Source of the DNA: Xiphydria camelus
Taxonomy: Eukaryota; Arthropoda; Insecta; Hymenoptera; Xiphydriidae
Length of the DNA: 64,000 nucleotides
Assembly (NCBI GenBank): GCA_963678675.1
Contig: OY783201.1
Coordinates: 2,738,001-2,802,000 of the forward strand
Direction: 5' to 3'
In this document: positions 43,261-54,685 of the stretch, piece by piece
Numbering within the stretch: position 1 is the first letter of the stretch
Layout: each line of letters starts with the position of its first letter
Notes under the pieces: generated by a model
Databases searched by the model: none
What the model was told of the DNA's origin: nothing
Seen by the model: only the letters and a program-made list of their open reading frames with translations
Program-made: the position numbers and the translations under genes

Positions 43261-44617
43261 GGCGCGGCGTCGTCCTGATACCGATCGGCGGAAGGGACCT
43301 CGCGTCGTCGAACGTCCTCTGTGCGCTCGGCTCGCAAAAATTTAAGCATTTCCCGAAGCGAACCTGCGGCGCAAAACGTGAGGCGATCGGTCGACCGGAA
43401 CTCGAATCGCACATCGGGGGGAGGCGCAATACCGAAACTTGGCGATCGTTGAATCGTGTCTTCTTCGCGTCAGCGGCGCATCTTTCCGACGGACCGCGTC
43501 GAAAGGGCACACTCTACGGAATTTAGACGATTTACCGGAAACCTCGCATGCCGCGGCTGCTCCTCGTTACACCATTGCGTGATTGACGGCGATCGACGGG
43601 ATCGTTGCCTGGTTGCGATCGGCAGCTCTTCAGACGTTCTCGTATTTTCATTGTTGCCGGGAAGGCGTCGCTCGCGCGGCGCGCGTCGAATACAGAGGGT
43701 GCAGGTATTTCCGGCGTCGGAGACAATGTAGGTATCATCTCGAAATGCCAGGGCACAGATCTGACTTTCCAACTTCGCCGGGGACGACGTACATATAAAA
43801 TGAAACATCAATCTCGCGCCGATCGAACGCCGATTATTAGATTCCGAACGGCCGTGTCGGCCCGATTTCTAAATCGACCGTTACGAGCAGCCGTCGTCGT
43901 CGCTTATCGCACTCGCCCATCGGAACGCGGCGCGCGAACTCATGTATTTAGGTACAGAAAAACGGAAGATTCCGCCGCACGATTCTCCTTTCTCTTCGTC
44001 GCGCGGAAAGAAGATCCGTTCGCGCGCGGCATCGAAGGGTCTCGAGGCGAGCTGCTCGTGAATCACTACTCCGGGCATCGACGGATCGAGCGGGAGGGAG
44101 AGATCGGCTATCGCGCTCGCGCGAGTCGTGTTCGCTCGCGGGAAAGAGCAATGCAAGATCTGAATGGCAGCCGAGGAGCGCGGGAGAGGTGTAGGCTCAC
44201 CAACACACTGCGAGGCTTTCGCAACACGCGAGTTTATCTGTAGCCCCGTTTAGTCACGCACACACTTTCCGTTCGTGCGGATATTATTTATAGGTTCTCT
44301 GTTTGTGTGCTGCACCGCCGGCGAATCGTTCGTCCCGCGTCTTCTTCCCTCCTCTGTCTCCCTCTCCGCGCACCTATAGCGACCACGGTACGGTCCCGCT
44401 GCTGCGGGGGTCCAGTGCACCGCACTGTAAACAAATTTATATTTTTAACGTACTTTTGTATAAAGCTTTTTCTCAATACGTGATTATGAAAATTCATGTA
44501 TTTCCTTATGAAATGTCCCTCATACATTTCATAACAAAGTATATTCATTTTCACAATCACGTATTGGAGATAAAAGCTTTATATACAATTATCTTAAATT
44601 TAATACATTTTTTTTAC
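43261..44617. other. Upstream region of the H15 gene, GC-rich
   Basis: The promoter of the minus-strand gene should be here. A possible 5' untranslated region acceptor (CCGATCGGTATCAG|GACGAC on the minus strand) ends 17 bp before the ATG. No TATA box is evident. At 44450-44585 there is an A+T-rich inverted repeat (AAAGCTTTTTCTCAATACGTGATTATGAAA / TTTTCACAATCACGTATTGGAGATAAAAGCTTT), a small MITE. Confidence 0.4.
44450..44585. mobile_element. Small palindromic MITE
   Basis: Inverted arms of about 60 bp: TATAAAGCTTTTTCTCAATA, then CGTGATTATGAAAATTCATG, paired with ..ATTTTCACAATCACGTATTG and AGATAAAAGCTTTATA. A short centre contains ATGAAATG/CATTTCAT. Non-coding. Confidence 0.75.
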
Positions 44618-44898
44618 AGTAAGAGAAATAATTGTTGGTCCCAAAAAATTTTTCTTTGGTCTGAAACATGATATAATTTTAGGATCAAGTCATGGTTTTC
44701 TTCGTGCAAGATGTTTGATAGGTTCATTGTTTTTTTTTTCGCGCGGAAAGAATTTTTTGTTCCAACGAAGGTACCTACTCTTGAATTAAGAATATACATA
44801 TATTCTTCGACCAAGCATTTGTATTCTTAAAAATTTGTAAGATCATGTGTTCTTGATTCAAGACATTTTTTTGATACCAGCAATTATTTCCCTCGGTG
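44618..44898. mobile_element. Family A MITE copy
   Basis: Left CAGTAAGAGAAATAATTGTTGG after TA; right CCAGCAATTATTTCCCTCGGTG. The interior GATCAAGTCATGGTTTTCTT and ..TTAAGAATATACATATATTCTT match the family. 281 bp, non-coding. Confidence 0.75.
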
Positions 44899-45449
44899 TG
44901 GATGACCAATCGTCAGGCATTGCAGCATTCGCTTTATTTGGATTCGATATAATCACACTGATCTAGTTAACAAAAAATACTATTCGAACGCCGTTAAATT
45001 TGGGTGCATCGATCCGAAATTCCGTTTCAGATTGTGCTCCAGATTCGTCGGTTAAACGAATCGCGTTCTCTTCGCAGTATCATTTCGACGTAGTTCAATA
45101 TAAACGCTGCCGTATCTTATCCGTGAATCCTTCGCTCGGCTAATGGGCTGGAAAAAATTGTATTCGCATGGCAGACTTGGCGCGTTACATTACAGGTACT
45201 TATCGCGAAGTCGCGATCGGTTATACGTATACAAGTCCTCTTAAAGAGTGGATACACATGTGCGTGTTCGTCGAATTCATCAAACGTATACGGTTACTGC
45301 GTGCTGTCGAGTGCGTCGTCTCGTTGGAACGATAACGAGAAAGGCGGACCGACGAGCGCCTCGGAAGAATCGAGTGTCGCCTCTCCCCCGATTCTCTCGT
45401 ATTTTTCCTCCGCCTCTCGACATCGTCGCAATTCGGTCATCTCGTGAAA
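44899..45449. other. Unique DNA, no supported gene
   Basis: No recognisable coding or repeat sequence seen. Confidence 0.35.
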
Positions 45450-45780
45450 AATATTCGCATTTTTAAAATTCGATTTGTAATTTGTATACGTATTTAATTT
45501 TACACGAGAAAGAAAATGTCGGAAAAAAATAATTATTCGCTGAGTTTTATAAGCGTATTTCTCTCTACGACATTGTTGTAACGTCATCGAGACGCGAGAG
45601 AGACGCACTTGTGCCAAGCAACGAGTGCGAGAGAGATAGTGTCATAACACGATGACAAAGTTGCGTTTCTAAATATCGTTTTTCAGTTTCAGTAAAGCCG
45701 AAAGTGAGAAATGAAAAAATACAGGATAGATGATTCTATCCAAAGTCGAATCTGCAATAAAAAAAATTAGTGAGAAAACC
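45450..45780 (+). mobile_element. Family E copy 4, uninterrupted
   Basis: AAATTCGATTTGTAATTTGT runs directly into ATACGTATTTAATTTTACAC, GAGAAAGAAAATGTCGG and AATAATTATTCGCTGAGTTT, then ACGTCATCGAGACGCGAGAG and the tail AAAATACAGGATAGATGATT..TAGTGAGAAAACCGAATTTC. Shows the intact hotspot sequence. Confidence 0.65.
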
Positions 45781-46581
45781 GAATTTCTTCTCGCCTTCTC
45801 TCATTCTTTCTGGTCGCTTTTTTCCCCTTTGAGTTTATATTTCGGGTTCTCTCTCTCTCGCTCGCGCTATTGCGAAGAGGATAAGAAGTCGACTCGATCG
45901 CATTGGTAATTCCCTCTGCGTGAGAGGTCGGCAAGGCGGGAGGAAAGGTGTGGAGAGACGGAGAGAAAGAGTACCCAATGATGAGAGCGCGAGGGAGAAG
46001 GAAGACTCGATAAGAATAAATTATGACGACGGAATCCAACGTCTGGACAATGTCTGTCGCGTCAGCAAACGAACCTCGCGCTCCTCGCCTCTTTTATTCT
46101 CGCCGTTCTCCTTTTTACCGCCGACCCGGTCGTTCTAGGAGCCGCGCGTTATTTCCTTTTTTCTCTTCCTAGAAACCGCGAGGCCACTTATCGAACACCG
46201 AGCCGAGAAGCTCAAAGATTGCGCGCGGCGGCGGTGTGATCTCTTCGCGCGTTAAATTCGTCGGGTCGGGGCAGCCGCGCGATAAGGTTATCGAGTGGCT
46301 CGCGCGCGTATTGACGCGCGCGTATCGGTCGATGCGACGGATATGACGACGCCGCCAACTCGCGCCTTCTCGCGAATGAGGGGAAGATTACCGGAAACGA
46401 ATCAAAGGGATCGTTAACGTCTGACGTCAAAACACTCGGACTCGAACGACTTTCGAAGCGCTGATGACTTCGCGGTTTGAGATCGGAGGATACCAAATTT
46501 CAGGCATATAGGTACTCATTTCCCTGAAAGGATCGCGTCGATCCTGTATTACGAATTTTGGTCCGCTCGCTGTTTTTTATG
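45781..46581. other. Unique DNA, no supported gene
   Basis: CT/GA-rich around 45780-46000, then CpG-rich. No recognised features. Confidence 0.35.
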
Positions 46582-47016
46582 CACTGAGAGAAATGAGAGA
46601 AATAATTGCTAACGTTTTAACAAAATATTTCTTGAATCGAAAACATATGATATTGATAATTTAAAAAATACAGATTCCCCTGATCAAAGAATAGGTACAT
46701 GTTCTCGATTCCAGGATAATATTGTAACAAATTCTGCGGTGTGGACCTATATAGACCACTTTTGGTATTAGATGACAATGGCACAAGACTGAATGACAAC
46801 AAATGTGGTACATACTCGTATAAGTCCACACCGGTGAAATGGTGTTACGAATTAACACCATTTTTTTTACAAACCAAAGAAAAAACAACTACTCGAGCCT
46901 GTCAAATATTTTCTTCCCGGAAGAAAACCGTAGCTCGCTCCTGAAATTACTCATCACGTATCGTGTTTCTGATCGAAGAAAACATTTTTTGCCACTAGCA
47001 ATTATTTCTCTCGGTG
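46582..47016. mobile_element. Family A MITE with a nested element
   Basis: Left CACTGAGAGAAATGAGAGAA, right CTAGCAATTATTTCTCTCGGTG. The typical family interior is split by about 140 bp at 46731-46873 carrying GCGGTGTGGACCTATATAGA.. and ..CAAGTCCACACCGGTGAAATGG-like inverted words. A related fragment occurs at about 30997-31070. Confidence 0.7.
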
Positions 47017-47639
47017 TGTCGCGAGATCTATTGTAATTTGCGAGTGCAACCAACGACGCGCGAATCTCGAAGCAGGTCGTAAAATGATTAACGCCGACGA
47101 GAAGCGGGTGAACGCGAGAAGACGGCAACGTGTCTCTCACATGGCGCATGAGGAAATACCAGGTTGGCAGCGAACGCGTCAGACGATAGAGGGTTATAAC
47201 GTCACGCGCGGTGCATTTATAAATGCGTTCCTATTCGGTCGCTCTTCGGGATGCAGTCGTTCTCGTCGCCGTTGAGATTATACGAGTCTTCTCGAAATAC
47301 ATGGGATTTCGACACGAGCCTCTTCCCCGTCTCTCGCGGTTTCGTTCTTCTTCCGTCAAGCGCGAGGAACGCGCGCCGATTATCGGGGGAGATCTTCCGT
47401 TCTCGCGCCAATTTATGTAGCAACGCGAAATGCTGTTCGAAAGTGTCTGATGAAAAAATATTTGTGTTTCTGTTGCAGGTGAGTCACGAGACGACGTAAT
47501 TCCTGATCTTCCCGCCGCCGGAAGGAAATCTCGATAATGGGGTTCGAAGATGATTCATTCGAATCCCGCTTCTCGATCTGCCCTTTCATTGGCCGTCGAA
47601 TGGATCGATCTCTGAGATTCGATCGGCGGCCAATGCGAT
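47017..47639. other. Unique DNA, no supported gene
   Basis: An acceptor-like TTTCTGTTGCAG at about 47479 is followed at once by GTGAGTCACG, so it cannot define an exon. An inverted pair GATCGATC..GATTCG/CGAATCC occurs near 47550-47620. Confidence 0.35.
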
Positions 47640-47792
47640 CGGCAGCGTCGTGGATGACTTTGTCGCTGGTGACTTTTTAAAATGTCACTTTTTAATGCGC
47701 TAACCAATGAACCAATTAATTCTCACGCTTTTATTAGCCGCGGCAAATGCCGTCGTATAATTAATAAAAACATAGGAACTAATTGTTCGTTA

Positions 47793-48392
47793 AACTGAGA
47801 AAAAAAATTAGGTCAATTTAAGCAAAATCTTAGAGACAATGACCAAACTGTTTCGTGAAACATGGATCCTCGGTCTGTTTGATTTGACTGACCACTTTTT
47901 GGTTAGAATAACTAAACACTTGATTGGAATGACTTGACATTTGGTTTGACTGATCAGTATTTCAGTTAAAATAACTAAACCCATTTAACTATTATAGATT
48001 CGTTTTGTCATCTTAACCCTCCGAGAACACACCTGTTTTTTCAATCACGAAGAACACTTGGGGTCAGTTTGACTCCATACAACTTTGTGTGCCCACCATT
48101 TTTGATAGACTGATGCGATCAGCCGAAAAAAATTCTGGGGTGTTCTTTCAACATCTTTGAATAAATTGACATGAATAAAAAGGTCTGTTAAATTTATTAT
48201 CATATTTTAAAAAATTGTAAAAAAAAAAGTTTTCGAAAACGACGTAATTTACGATAAAAATCATATTTATTCAATTTTTTAATATTTCTTGCTAAAAATT
48301 ATGCTTTAACGATATTTTCGATCAAACTCGAGGTTGGGGTGAAATTGGCCCCTTATGTTCTCGGAGGGTTAACCTATTTATTTTTCTCAGTG
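47793..48392. mobile_element. Family B MITE inserted in family C copy 3
   Basis: TA on both sides. Ends AACTGAGAAAAAAAATTAGG and TATTTTTCTCAGTG. Family B interior words (CCAAACTGTTT..ATGGATCCTC..TTTGATTTGACTGACCA). Split by the TTAA element at 48013-48372. Confidence 0.85.
48013..48372. mobile_element. piggyBac-like MITE copy 2 (innermost of three nested elements)
   Basis: TTAA at both borders; inverted ends CCCTCCGAGAACA and TGTTCTCGGAGGG are a perfect 13-bp pair. Interior A+T-rich with GAAGAACACTTGGGGTCAGT and ..GAGGTTGGGGTGAAATTGGC near the ends. 360 bp including the TTAAs, non-coding. Confidence 0.9.
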
Positions 48393-48848
48393 TAGCTGGT
48401 ACATTCAAAAATGACATTTTAAACACTCACCAGCGACGGAATCCGCGACGCTGGCAGTACTATGCATATTTTCTCTCGCCACTCCGTCGAGTCGCGCGCG
48501 GTTCCCAGAAGCTCAGGCCGTCGGACCGATCCGAGACAGGTACATGTTTACCTGCATCGATTTACCTTGAACCGCGAGCGAAACGAAGATAAAACAAATC
48601 TCGACGTTTTCGGAACTCCGTCTCGTGACACGTCATAGCGATTTAAAGGAGGCCCCGCGTCTCGCTCCACTCGTTATTAATAGTCGCGCTGCTCCGAGCG
48701 ATAGGAAGGGTCGATTTGTCTTCGCCAACGAAATGCCGATCGTCTCGCGCGGACACATCGCGGTACCCTTCGTCGCGGGAGATTCCGCTGAAAGGTAAAA
48801 GCACCGGTGGCCAGACACGTCCCAATATCCGGTCATATCGATAAGTTT

Positions 48849-48972
48849 GTTCTCGCAAACTACGCTCGCTATACTTTCCAGAAAAGTATCGATTTTCATT
48901 AACTTGTAAAAATACCGACCAATGAGGACCTACACTTTTCTGAAGAGTGTAGCGAGTGTAGGTTGCGAGAAC
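48849..48972. mobile_element. Short palindromic MITE
   Basis: GTTCTCGCAAACTACGCTCG (then CTATACTTTCCAGAAAAGT) pairs with ACTTTTCTGAAGAGTGTAGCG..GTAGGTTGCGAGAAC over about 40 bp. 124 bp, non-coding. It lies only 21 bp from the next element. Confidence 0.75.
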
Positions 48973-48993
48973 AGTCCTAACGCATGACATAAA

Positions 48994-49240
48994 TTGAGGG
49001 GGTTAGAATAAAAAGAGTACGAGGGACTTTTCTTATATATGGACCTAAGAGTGCGCAGATTTAGGTTATTTGGATTTTAAAAATTCAGGATCTATGCATG
49101 TGATGTCATGTGATAGATGAAGCTCAAAGCAGGAAACCTTTTCATACTAAATAAATCGGCACATAAGGTATCTCAATCTGCACTTAAGTCCATATATAAG
49201 AAAAGTCATTTGTGTACTCCTTTTATTCTAACCCCCTCAA
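48994..49240. mobile_element. MITE with TTGAGGGGGTTAGAATAAAA ends
   Basis: About 65-bp inverted ends: TTGAGGGGGTTAGAATAAAA(AGAGTAC) and the inverse ..TTTTATTCTAACCCCCTCAA, with TTTTCTTATATATGGAC / GTCCATATATAAGAAAA further in. 247 bp, non-coding. Confidence 0.85.
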
Positions 49241-49346
49241 TTATCGAATGTGGTAAAAGGAATGAATGGCCGGGAAAGAATCTTTAATAAATTAGGAACG
49301 TCCGTGAACAATTCCATCTGGTAAGAACACTCGATCAAATCTGCTA

Positions 49347-50088
49347 TAGAGTTGATGCGCCGGTAGTCGGCCACTTAAGCAGACGATATTTTCAGTAGTC
49401 GGCCGCATCTCTTTTTAAGGATACTTTCATTTCATCATCGATGTGTCCATCACATTAACCCTTCGTTGCTCACGTGGGGTGTAGGCGACACCCCAGACTC
49501 CTTTTTTTGCATGCCACGCCTAGAGTTTTTTTTTCGAGGTTGGCACTTTCAGTACCTTTCGAGAACATTTCATTAAAGAATTTGGCGCAAGAAGCGCAAG
49601 GCAAAACCGATTTGTTTATCCGACAGAACGCTGCAAAGTGTTAAAAAGTGATTTTTAACAATCTGCAATTAACTGATCTAATATTTAATATTTTTCTATA
49701 AAACTTGTTCCAATTTGTTAATTTGTCCTTCGTTAATAAAACGAGAGTATGATAACTATCCTCAGTCTATTATTTATACTATTTTTTAATAAAAATCGGC
49801 AGGGAGATCTGAGCTTCTGAAAACCGAGACTTCGAGTTTTATTTTCAATTAGAAAATTACGAAATTAATTTTTTTTAAATATATTGAGATCATTAGGCAA
49901 TATCTCAAGCTTTAAAATGAAAAATAAGTATTAAGAAATTTCAATTTTTCACTAAGAAAACGTTAATTTTTAACCGGAGTGTAGGGTACACCCCAGCTGA
50001 GCTCTTGTGTTTCAAAAACCCACGTGAGTAACGAAGGGTTAAACGGCCGACTACAGCCAGTGGCCGGCTTATCGGCACATCAACCCTA
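49347..50088. mobile_element. Foldback MITE hosting a piggyBac-like MITE
   Basis: TAGAGTTGATGCGCCGGTAG at the left and ..CTTATCGGCACATCAACCCTA at the right are inverted partners, with further GTCGGCC/GGCCGAC words inside. The TTAA element at 49455-50042 sits within it. Confidence 0.7.
49455..50042. mobile_element. piggyBac-like MITE copy 3
   Basis: TTAA at both borders. Inverted ends CCCTTCGTTGCTCACGTGGG and CCCACGTGAGTAACGAAGGG differ at one position in 20. Just inside are GTGTAGGCGACACCCCAG and GTGTAGGGTACACCCCAG in direct orientation. A+T-rich interior. 588 bp including the TTAAs. Confidence 0.9.
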
Positions 50089-51341
50089 TACATTTGTATG
50101 GTTGTCCCGATACACCGCTCTTAATCGCCCGGTCCGCGCTGATGCGTTTACCTCACACAACCCCCTTGCGAATAGAAGAAGACGCGCATCGGATCCGATG
50201 CATCGCAGCCGCTTCAGTGCGCGCGCGCGTTATGAACAGTCTATTTCGATTGCGGATATTTTTGAAAAGCGGGAGGCCGCGTGGTAACACCGCAGTCGCG
50301 AGCGCCAGGATTTGCGTAATTCTCTCGTGACCACGAAAGACGCTTCCCATTGTCATCGTGAATCACATCGGCGCTCGCCGACCGACGCAGCAGCGGCGGC
50401 GGAGCGCTCACAGTGCAGATGCGCCCGGCCGCTACCGCACGTCCGCTGTCGTCGTATCTCTTCCATTGCGCGATCGCGGGGAACACACGCGAACCGGTTT
50501 GTCGCCGATAATCGGAATCGATAGCAAACACAGCCGCGCATAGGTGGCAGTTATCGTCCATCCCCGAAGGGTGGGGTATTATTAGATCGGATGAGTCGCT
50601 GGCGGTCAGTTATATTCGACGAGCAAGGATTCCCGCGCGAAGCGAAACGGCGTTGGAGGGAATCCGTGAGATCGTGTCGTCGCTCCTCCCTGTTCAAAGT
50701 TTGTGAAAAAAAAAAAAAGAATCGCTCCGTCCGAACGCCTTCGAGATGACGAAGGAGGACGTTAATTGAAATTAATCGCCGGGAGAAGCGCCGATGTCGT
50801 ATCGCGGCACGGGAACGGGGCGTCCCCGAGCTGCAATACGGTGCAATTAAAATTCTTCGTAATTGAAACCGCGTAAATCTTGTATCGCCTTCGCGGACTC
50901 TCGTGCATTAATACACACCGTCGTCGTATACCTAGTCTTCTTCTTCTTCTACTTCTTCTTCGTCGTCGTCGTCGCGTACGCGAAGGAGGGAGAGAGAGAG
51001 ACGTCTTCGCGCAGAGTCTTCGAGATATAAGTCGCCATTAAGATTCTAAAAAGAATACGCGATATGATTAAGATCATTGAATTTCGATGAGTCCAACAGC
51101 ATCGCGGACCAGTGGTCTTCCCTCGCGCCATTATCCTGCCACGCAGGTTTATGTGGTGTAATCGCCGCGGGCTGTCGCTGTAATAAAGTGAAGAAATCGC
51201 GCGCGCGCGAACCTCGTTCGTCTTCGTCGATGCCGCGAAGGCTTACAGCTGGAATTCTTCGTCGAAATCGAGCGGATCTCGTTGTCGCGTCAACGGTAAT
51301 CGATACGCATCGATCGTTTATATTATAATATAGAGAGAAAA
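50089..51341. other. Unique DNA, no supported gene
   Basis: CpG-rich with a trinucleotide-rich stretch (TTC/GTC) at about 50937-50973. Nothing coding is supported. Confidence 0.35.
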
Positions 51342-51535
51342 AGAAGTAGTTGTGACAATTATTTTGGATTCAATTGCTCTGCAGTTTTATATAATAATCT
51401 CGCAACAATTCTTTTGTTTCGGTGACTAAAAATAGTTACGCCAACTACTGTAAAAACTGGTATTAATTAGCTACCAAACTTGAGCAGTCGAGTCCAAAAT
51501 AGTTGTCACAACCATACTTACTTCTTTCGGAGTAT
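51342..51535. mobile_element. Palindromic MITE, ~50-bp arms
   Basis: AGAAGTAGTTGTGACAATTA(TTTTGGATTCAA) pairs with TTGAGCAGTCGAGTCCAAAA(TAGTTGTCACAACC)..ACTTCT. Non-coding, single copy in the window. Confidence 0.75.
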
Positions 51536-52060
51536 GATTTACAGGGAATAACCTCCTACTTCGTTGTAAAAAAAAATACATATAAGCAAGGATCCGATGA
51601 TTAATTTAAATTAAGCGCGAGATTTATATTCGGAAGTTCCGATATGGAAGTATAAACTGCGCGCGAAGTTAGAGAGTTACGATGTAATTGACGGATGTAC
51701 GACGGAGAGCAGTCTTCGATCGTCTCCGCGATGAACGTCAATTACGGGGCGCTCGACTTCTATACCGATGATCGCGGTCGTGAATGACATCCGAAACCCA
51801 CACATCGATACAAATGATCGGAGAAGAGTTGGAAAGCCGATCGACGATTTAAACGGTCCCATTTACCTACCGCCGTCGATAATTAACTGTCGTTATCCGG
51901 CGACGCGACGCCGAGAGATGTTCCGCAGTCGTTAGGAGACTCCGAGGCGACACGCTCCCGTCATAATGAATATTGATAACGCGCGCGGCTCTGCCTCTCC
52001 GCGTGGAGATAGCCCCGGCTTTTGCGCGCTAACGGCAGTAAACGTATACGTGTGCCGTAT
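51536..52060. other. Unique DNA, no supported gene
   Basis: Nothing recognised apart from CpG-rich sequence. Confidence 0.35.
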
Positions 52061-52251
52061 AAACTTACTCGTCGAGAAAGAAACTCGAATCACTATTATC
52101 TCATTATTTATGAACTTCAAGCCTACCCCGACATAAGACTTTATCGTAGATTGAAATGTAATCTTCAAAAAAGTATTATACAAGTATGAGCCGAAAGCTC
52201 ATAGATAATGAGATAATAGTGATTCGAGTTTCTTTCCCGTCTAGTAAGTTT
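52061..52251. mobile_element. Family G MITE, intact
   Basis: Inverted ends of about 60 bp: AAACTTACT(CGTCG)AGAAAG.. and ..CTTTC(CCGTC)TAGTAAGTTT, including GAAACTCGAATCACTATTAT and its exact inverse. Interior AGATTGAAATGTAATCTTCA. Non-coding. Two other copies are decayed or truncated. Confidence 0.85.
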
Positions 52252-52315
52252 AGCCTCAGAGTGTATAACACCGGGGCGATCGGCTGCGATGGAAGAAAGC
52301 GTCTCGTTTCGTAGA

Positions 52316-52866
52316 ATATTGATATTTTTTAATTCAATTTGTAATCTGCAAAAGTCAGGCAGAAAAAAATTGCGATAGGTATAGAAAAAGCTGACCAATT
52401 GGTTTACGCAGAGTTACTTTAAACTTAACTTTTTCTTCCAGGCAGCTTTCTAAAGGCGTCTTTATGTTACCTACCTGTAAGAAAAAGTCAGCTTCTGGAC
52501 GGATATTAGGCATGCTCTTCGTAAACCAATCGGTCCGCTTTTTGTATGTCGCCATTTTTTTCACCCGCGGATACATATTTAATATCACACGAGAAAGAAA
52601 ATTTCCGAAAAAATAATTATTTGCAGAGTTATAAACGCGTTTCTCCCTACAACCTTGTGATGTTATCGAGACGCAGGAGAGGCGCACTGATATCAAACAA
52701 CAAGGCGCGAAAGATAGGCTTACAACACGATGACGTAGCTGCATTTCTAAATGTCATTTTTAAGCTCAGATAAGGTCACAAATGATAAATGAAAAATTAC
52801 GGGATTGATCGTTTTTTGTCCAAGTTTCTCGAATGTGCGATACAAGAATTTGTAAGAAAACCGAAT
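52316..52866 (+). mobile_element. Family E copy 5, interrupted at the hotspot
   Basis: TTTAATTCAATTTGTAATCT(GCA), then an inserted 219 bp, then ATACATATTTAATATCACAC(GAGAAAG) and the rest of family E to ..AATTTGTAAGAAAACCGAAT. Confidence 0.7.
52351..52569. mobile_element. MITE inserted in family E copy 5
   Basis: Inverted ends share GAAAAAAAT.GCGA.A, AAAAAGC.GACC.ATTGGTTTACG (left) and CGTAAACCAATCGGTCCGCT, ..CGCCATTTTTTTCACCCG (right), about 50 bp in all. Non-coding, single copy in the window. Confidence 0.7.
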
Positions 52867-54685
52867 TCGAGATCGACGCGCAACCGGCGTCAGAAAGAGG
52901 GGGGAGGGAGGGACGCGCGCGAGTGTCGACTGTAACGAGGAAACGCATGTATGTCTATACGCAGCATTAAATCGTACCGAGTAAAAACTCGTGGCAACAC
53001 GTAAGGTGTCAGGAGTGAAGGTTGTGGGGTGCATTTTTGCAGTCGTATCGGATTGCCGTTTTTCTTTGAAAAGACGGCAAATACGTCGACCGCGTCAAAA
53101 GCACCACTCCATCAGATTAGAGTTGCTCCTTGGCCTCCGACTCGCGCGCCGACTGTTTAACCACTGTTGATTAACCGGTCTTAATTACCCGCGCGCGATG
53201 TATTCCATAATTCGTTGACGCGGGTCACGGAGTCGATAGCAGGTAGGTAGAAAAAAAATGAATGCACGCGATATGTATGTAATTAGCGATACGCATCTGC
53301 AGCGCGGGCCGCGTACCTGTCCGCGATCGCTTTGCGAAATGTGGAAATCGCGCGCTCGCACTTTTTTTTTTTCGTATTTGCACCATTACCGCAAGCGCGT
53401 CGACACTGCTTTTCCGCTCCGCCGATCGATTTGACCCGAGATATTCGTCAGGAGGATAACGAGACGAAAACGACGCCTGCATCGCGGCGTGTTACGCGCG
53501 AAGTAACGGCGAAACTCGTCTGAAACAAATCGATCGATTTCGCGTTCCATCACGCGTGATACAGATTATATCGGCAACTCGCGTAATTTTCCGGCGTTAA
53601 ATACACACGATTTTCTTACGTAAATCGATTGGAATTATCGAACGGTCGCCAATTAGAGTTATTATATCGTAAGTATGTACATAGGTACATACACTCTAAA
53701 GCCATCCACGGTTCGATAAACTCTTTATATAAAATTCTATATAAGATTCTCTCTCTCTCTCTCTCTGCGCGGTGGAAAGTACAGGTGATAAGATACGCGA
53801 AATAGAGATTTTTTAACCGAATACGATCGAGCGGCGTATCGGAGAAGCTCGTTTCTTGAGCCGTTTATTTTACGACGTCTGGCTCTGCGCGGTCCGCTTC
53901 TACTTCGGGCGACGCGCGACTTCGGCCTTTCTCGTTCCTCTCCGCGATTTTCGAGCGTGGCGCGAGGCCTCGATAAAAGAGAGTGTAGGTATAGGCGTCT
54001 CCGGTGGCACAGAAATGAGACGAACGCGATACGAAGAACCCATTAAAGCGTATCGTGCAGTTAAATGGAAAGGGTGCAACTCGCAGGTTGAGCGAAGACG
54101 ACACGGCTGTGTTATCGCGCGCGTTACCTCCGATGGGGAAGGCGGGCGATGTGGGTATACGCGCGCGGCCGGGAGGGCCGAGTATTTACCGGCGAGACTC
54201 TCGACGGGGCTGCAGAGGGAAACGTCGCATAATCGTCGTCGATACGCGTCCTACGATAGTACCTACACGTACCACCGCGCGTCCCTGTAGGGAAAGAGCG
54301 CGAGCTTTCTCTCTCTCTCATCCTCTCTCTAAGTTATGGCCGGCAGCTTTACAGAATTATAATTAGATCCTAGAACGCAAAGTTGCCGGACTCGCTCTCG
54401 GGATTAACATACACTCGCTGTCGCGAAAAGCCCACGCGGCTGGTGTACCGACGTACGTATACGTATAGAGCTATCGTATCTTCTTCCTCGAAGCGAGGAA
54501 AGGGGTTCCTTCGAGGCGCGCGTTACATACAAGGTGTCTCCCGGAACACGCGTCGCGGCGCGACGTGTTGATCGTTCGCGGGGGTCGTTGCGCGCCAATT
54601 TTCTTCCTCGGGCATGCCGCGACTTCTCGCACGTGCGTGGGAACGGGAAATCGCGCATAATTCGGTCTTTAAATAAAAGAAATAT
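52867..54685. other. Unique DNA, no supported gene
   Basis: CpG-rich, with a (TC)n run at 53748-53766. Overlapping frames on both strands; none convincing. Confidence 0.35.

Larger units (their letters stand above)
47640..48460. mobile_element. Family C MITE copy 3, host of two nested insertions
   Basis: Left part GGCAGCGTCGTGGATGACTT..CACGCTTTTATTAGCCG..AACTAATTGTTCGTTA and right part GCTGGTACATTCAAAAATGA..CGACGCTGGCAGTAC join into a typical family C element once the 47793-48392 block is removed. Confidence 0.85.

Noticed and set aside
43016..43510. Longer minus-strand frame overlapping the H15 exon
   Set aside because: It is in a different phase from the H15 frame; its translation has no recognisable fold.
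47470..47500. TTTCTGTTGCAG followed by GTGAGT
   Set aside because: Acceptor and donor are directly adjacent, leaving no exon (at most a recursive-splicing-like site, which I cannot support).
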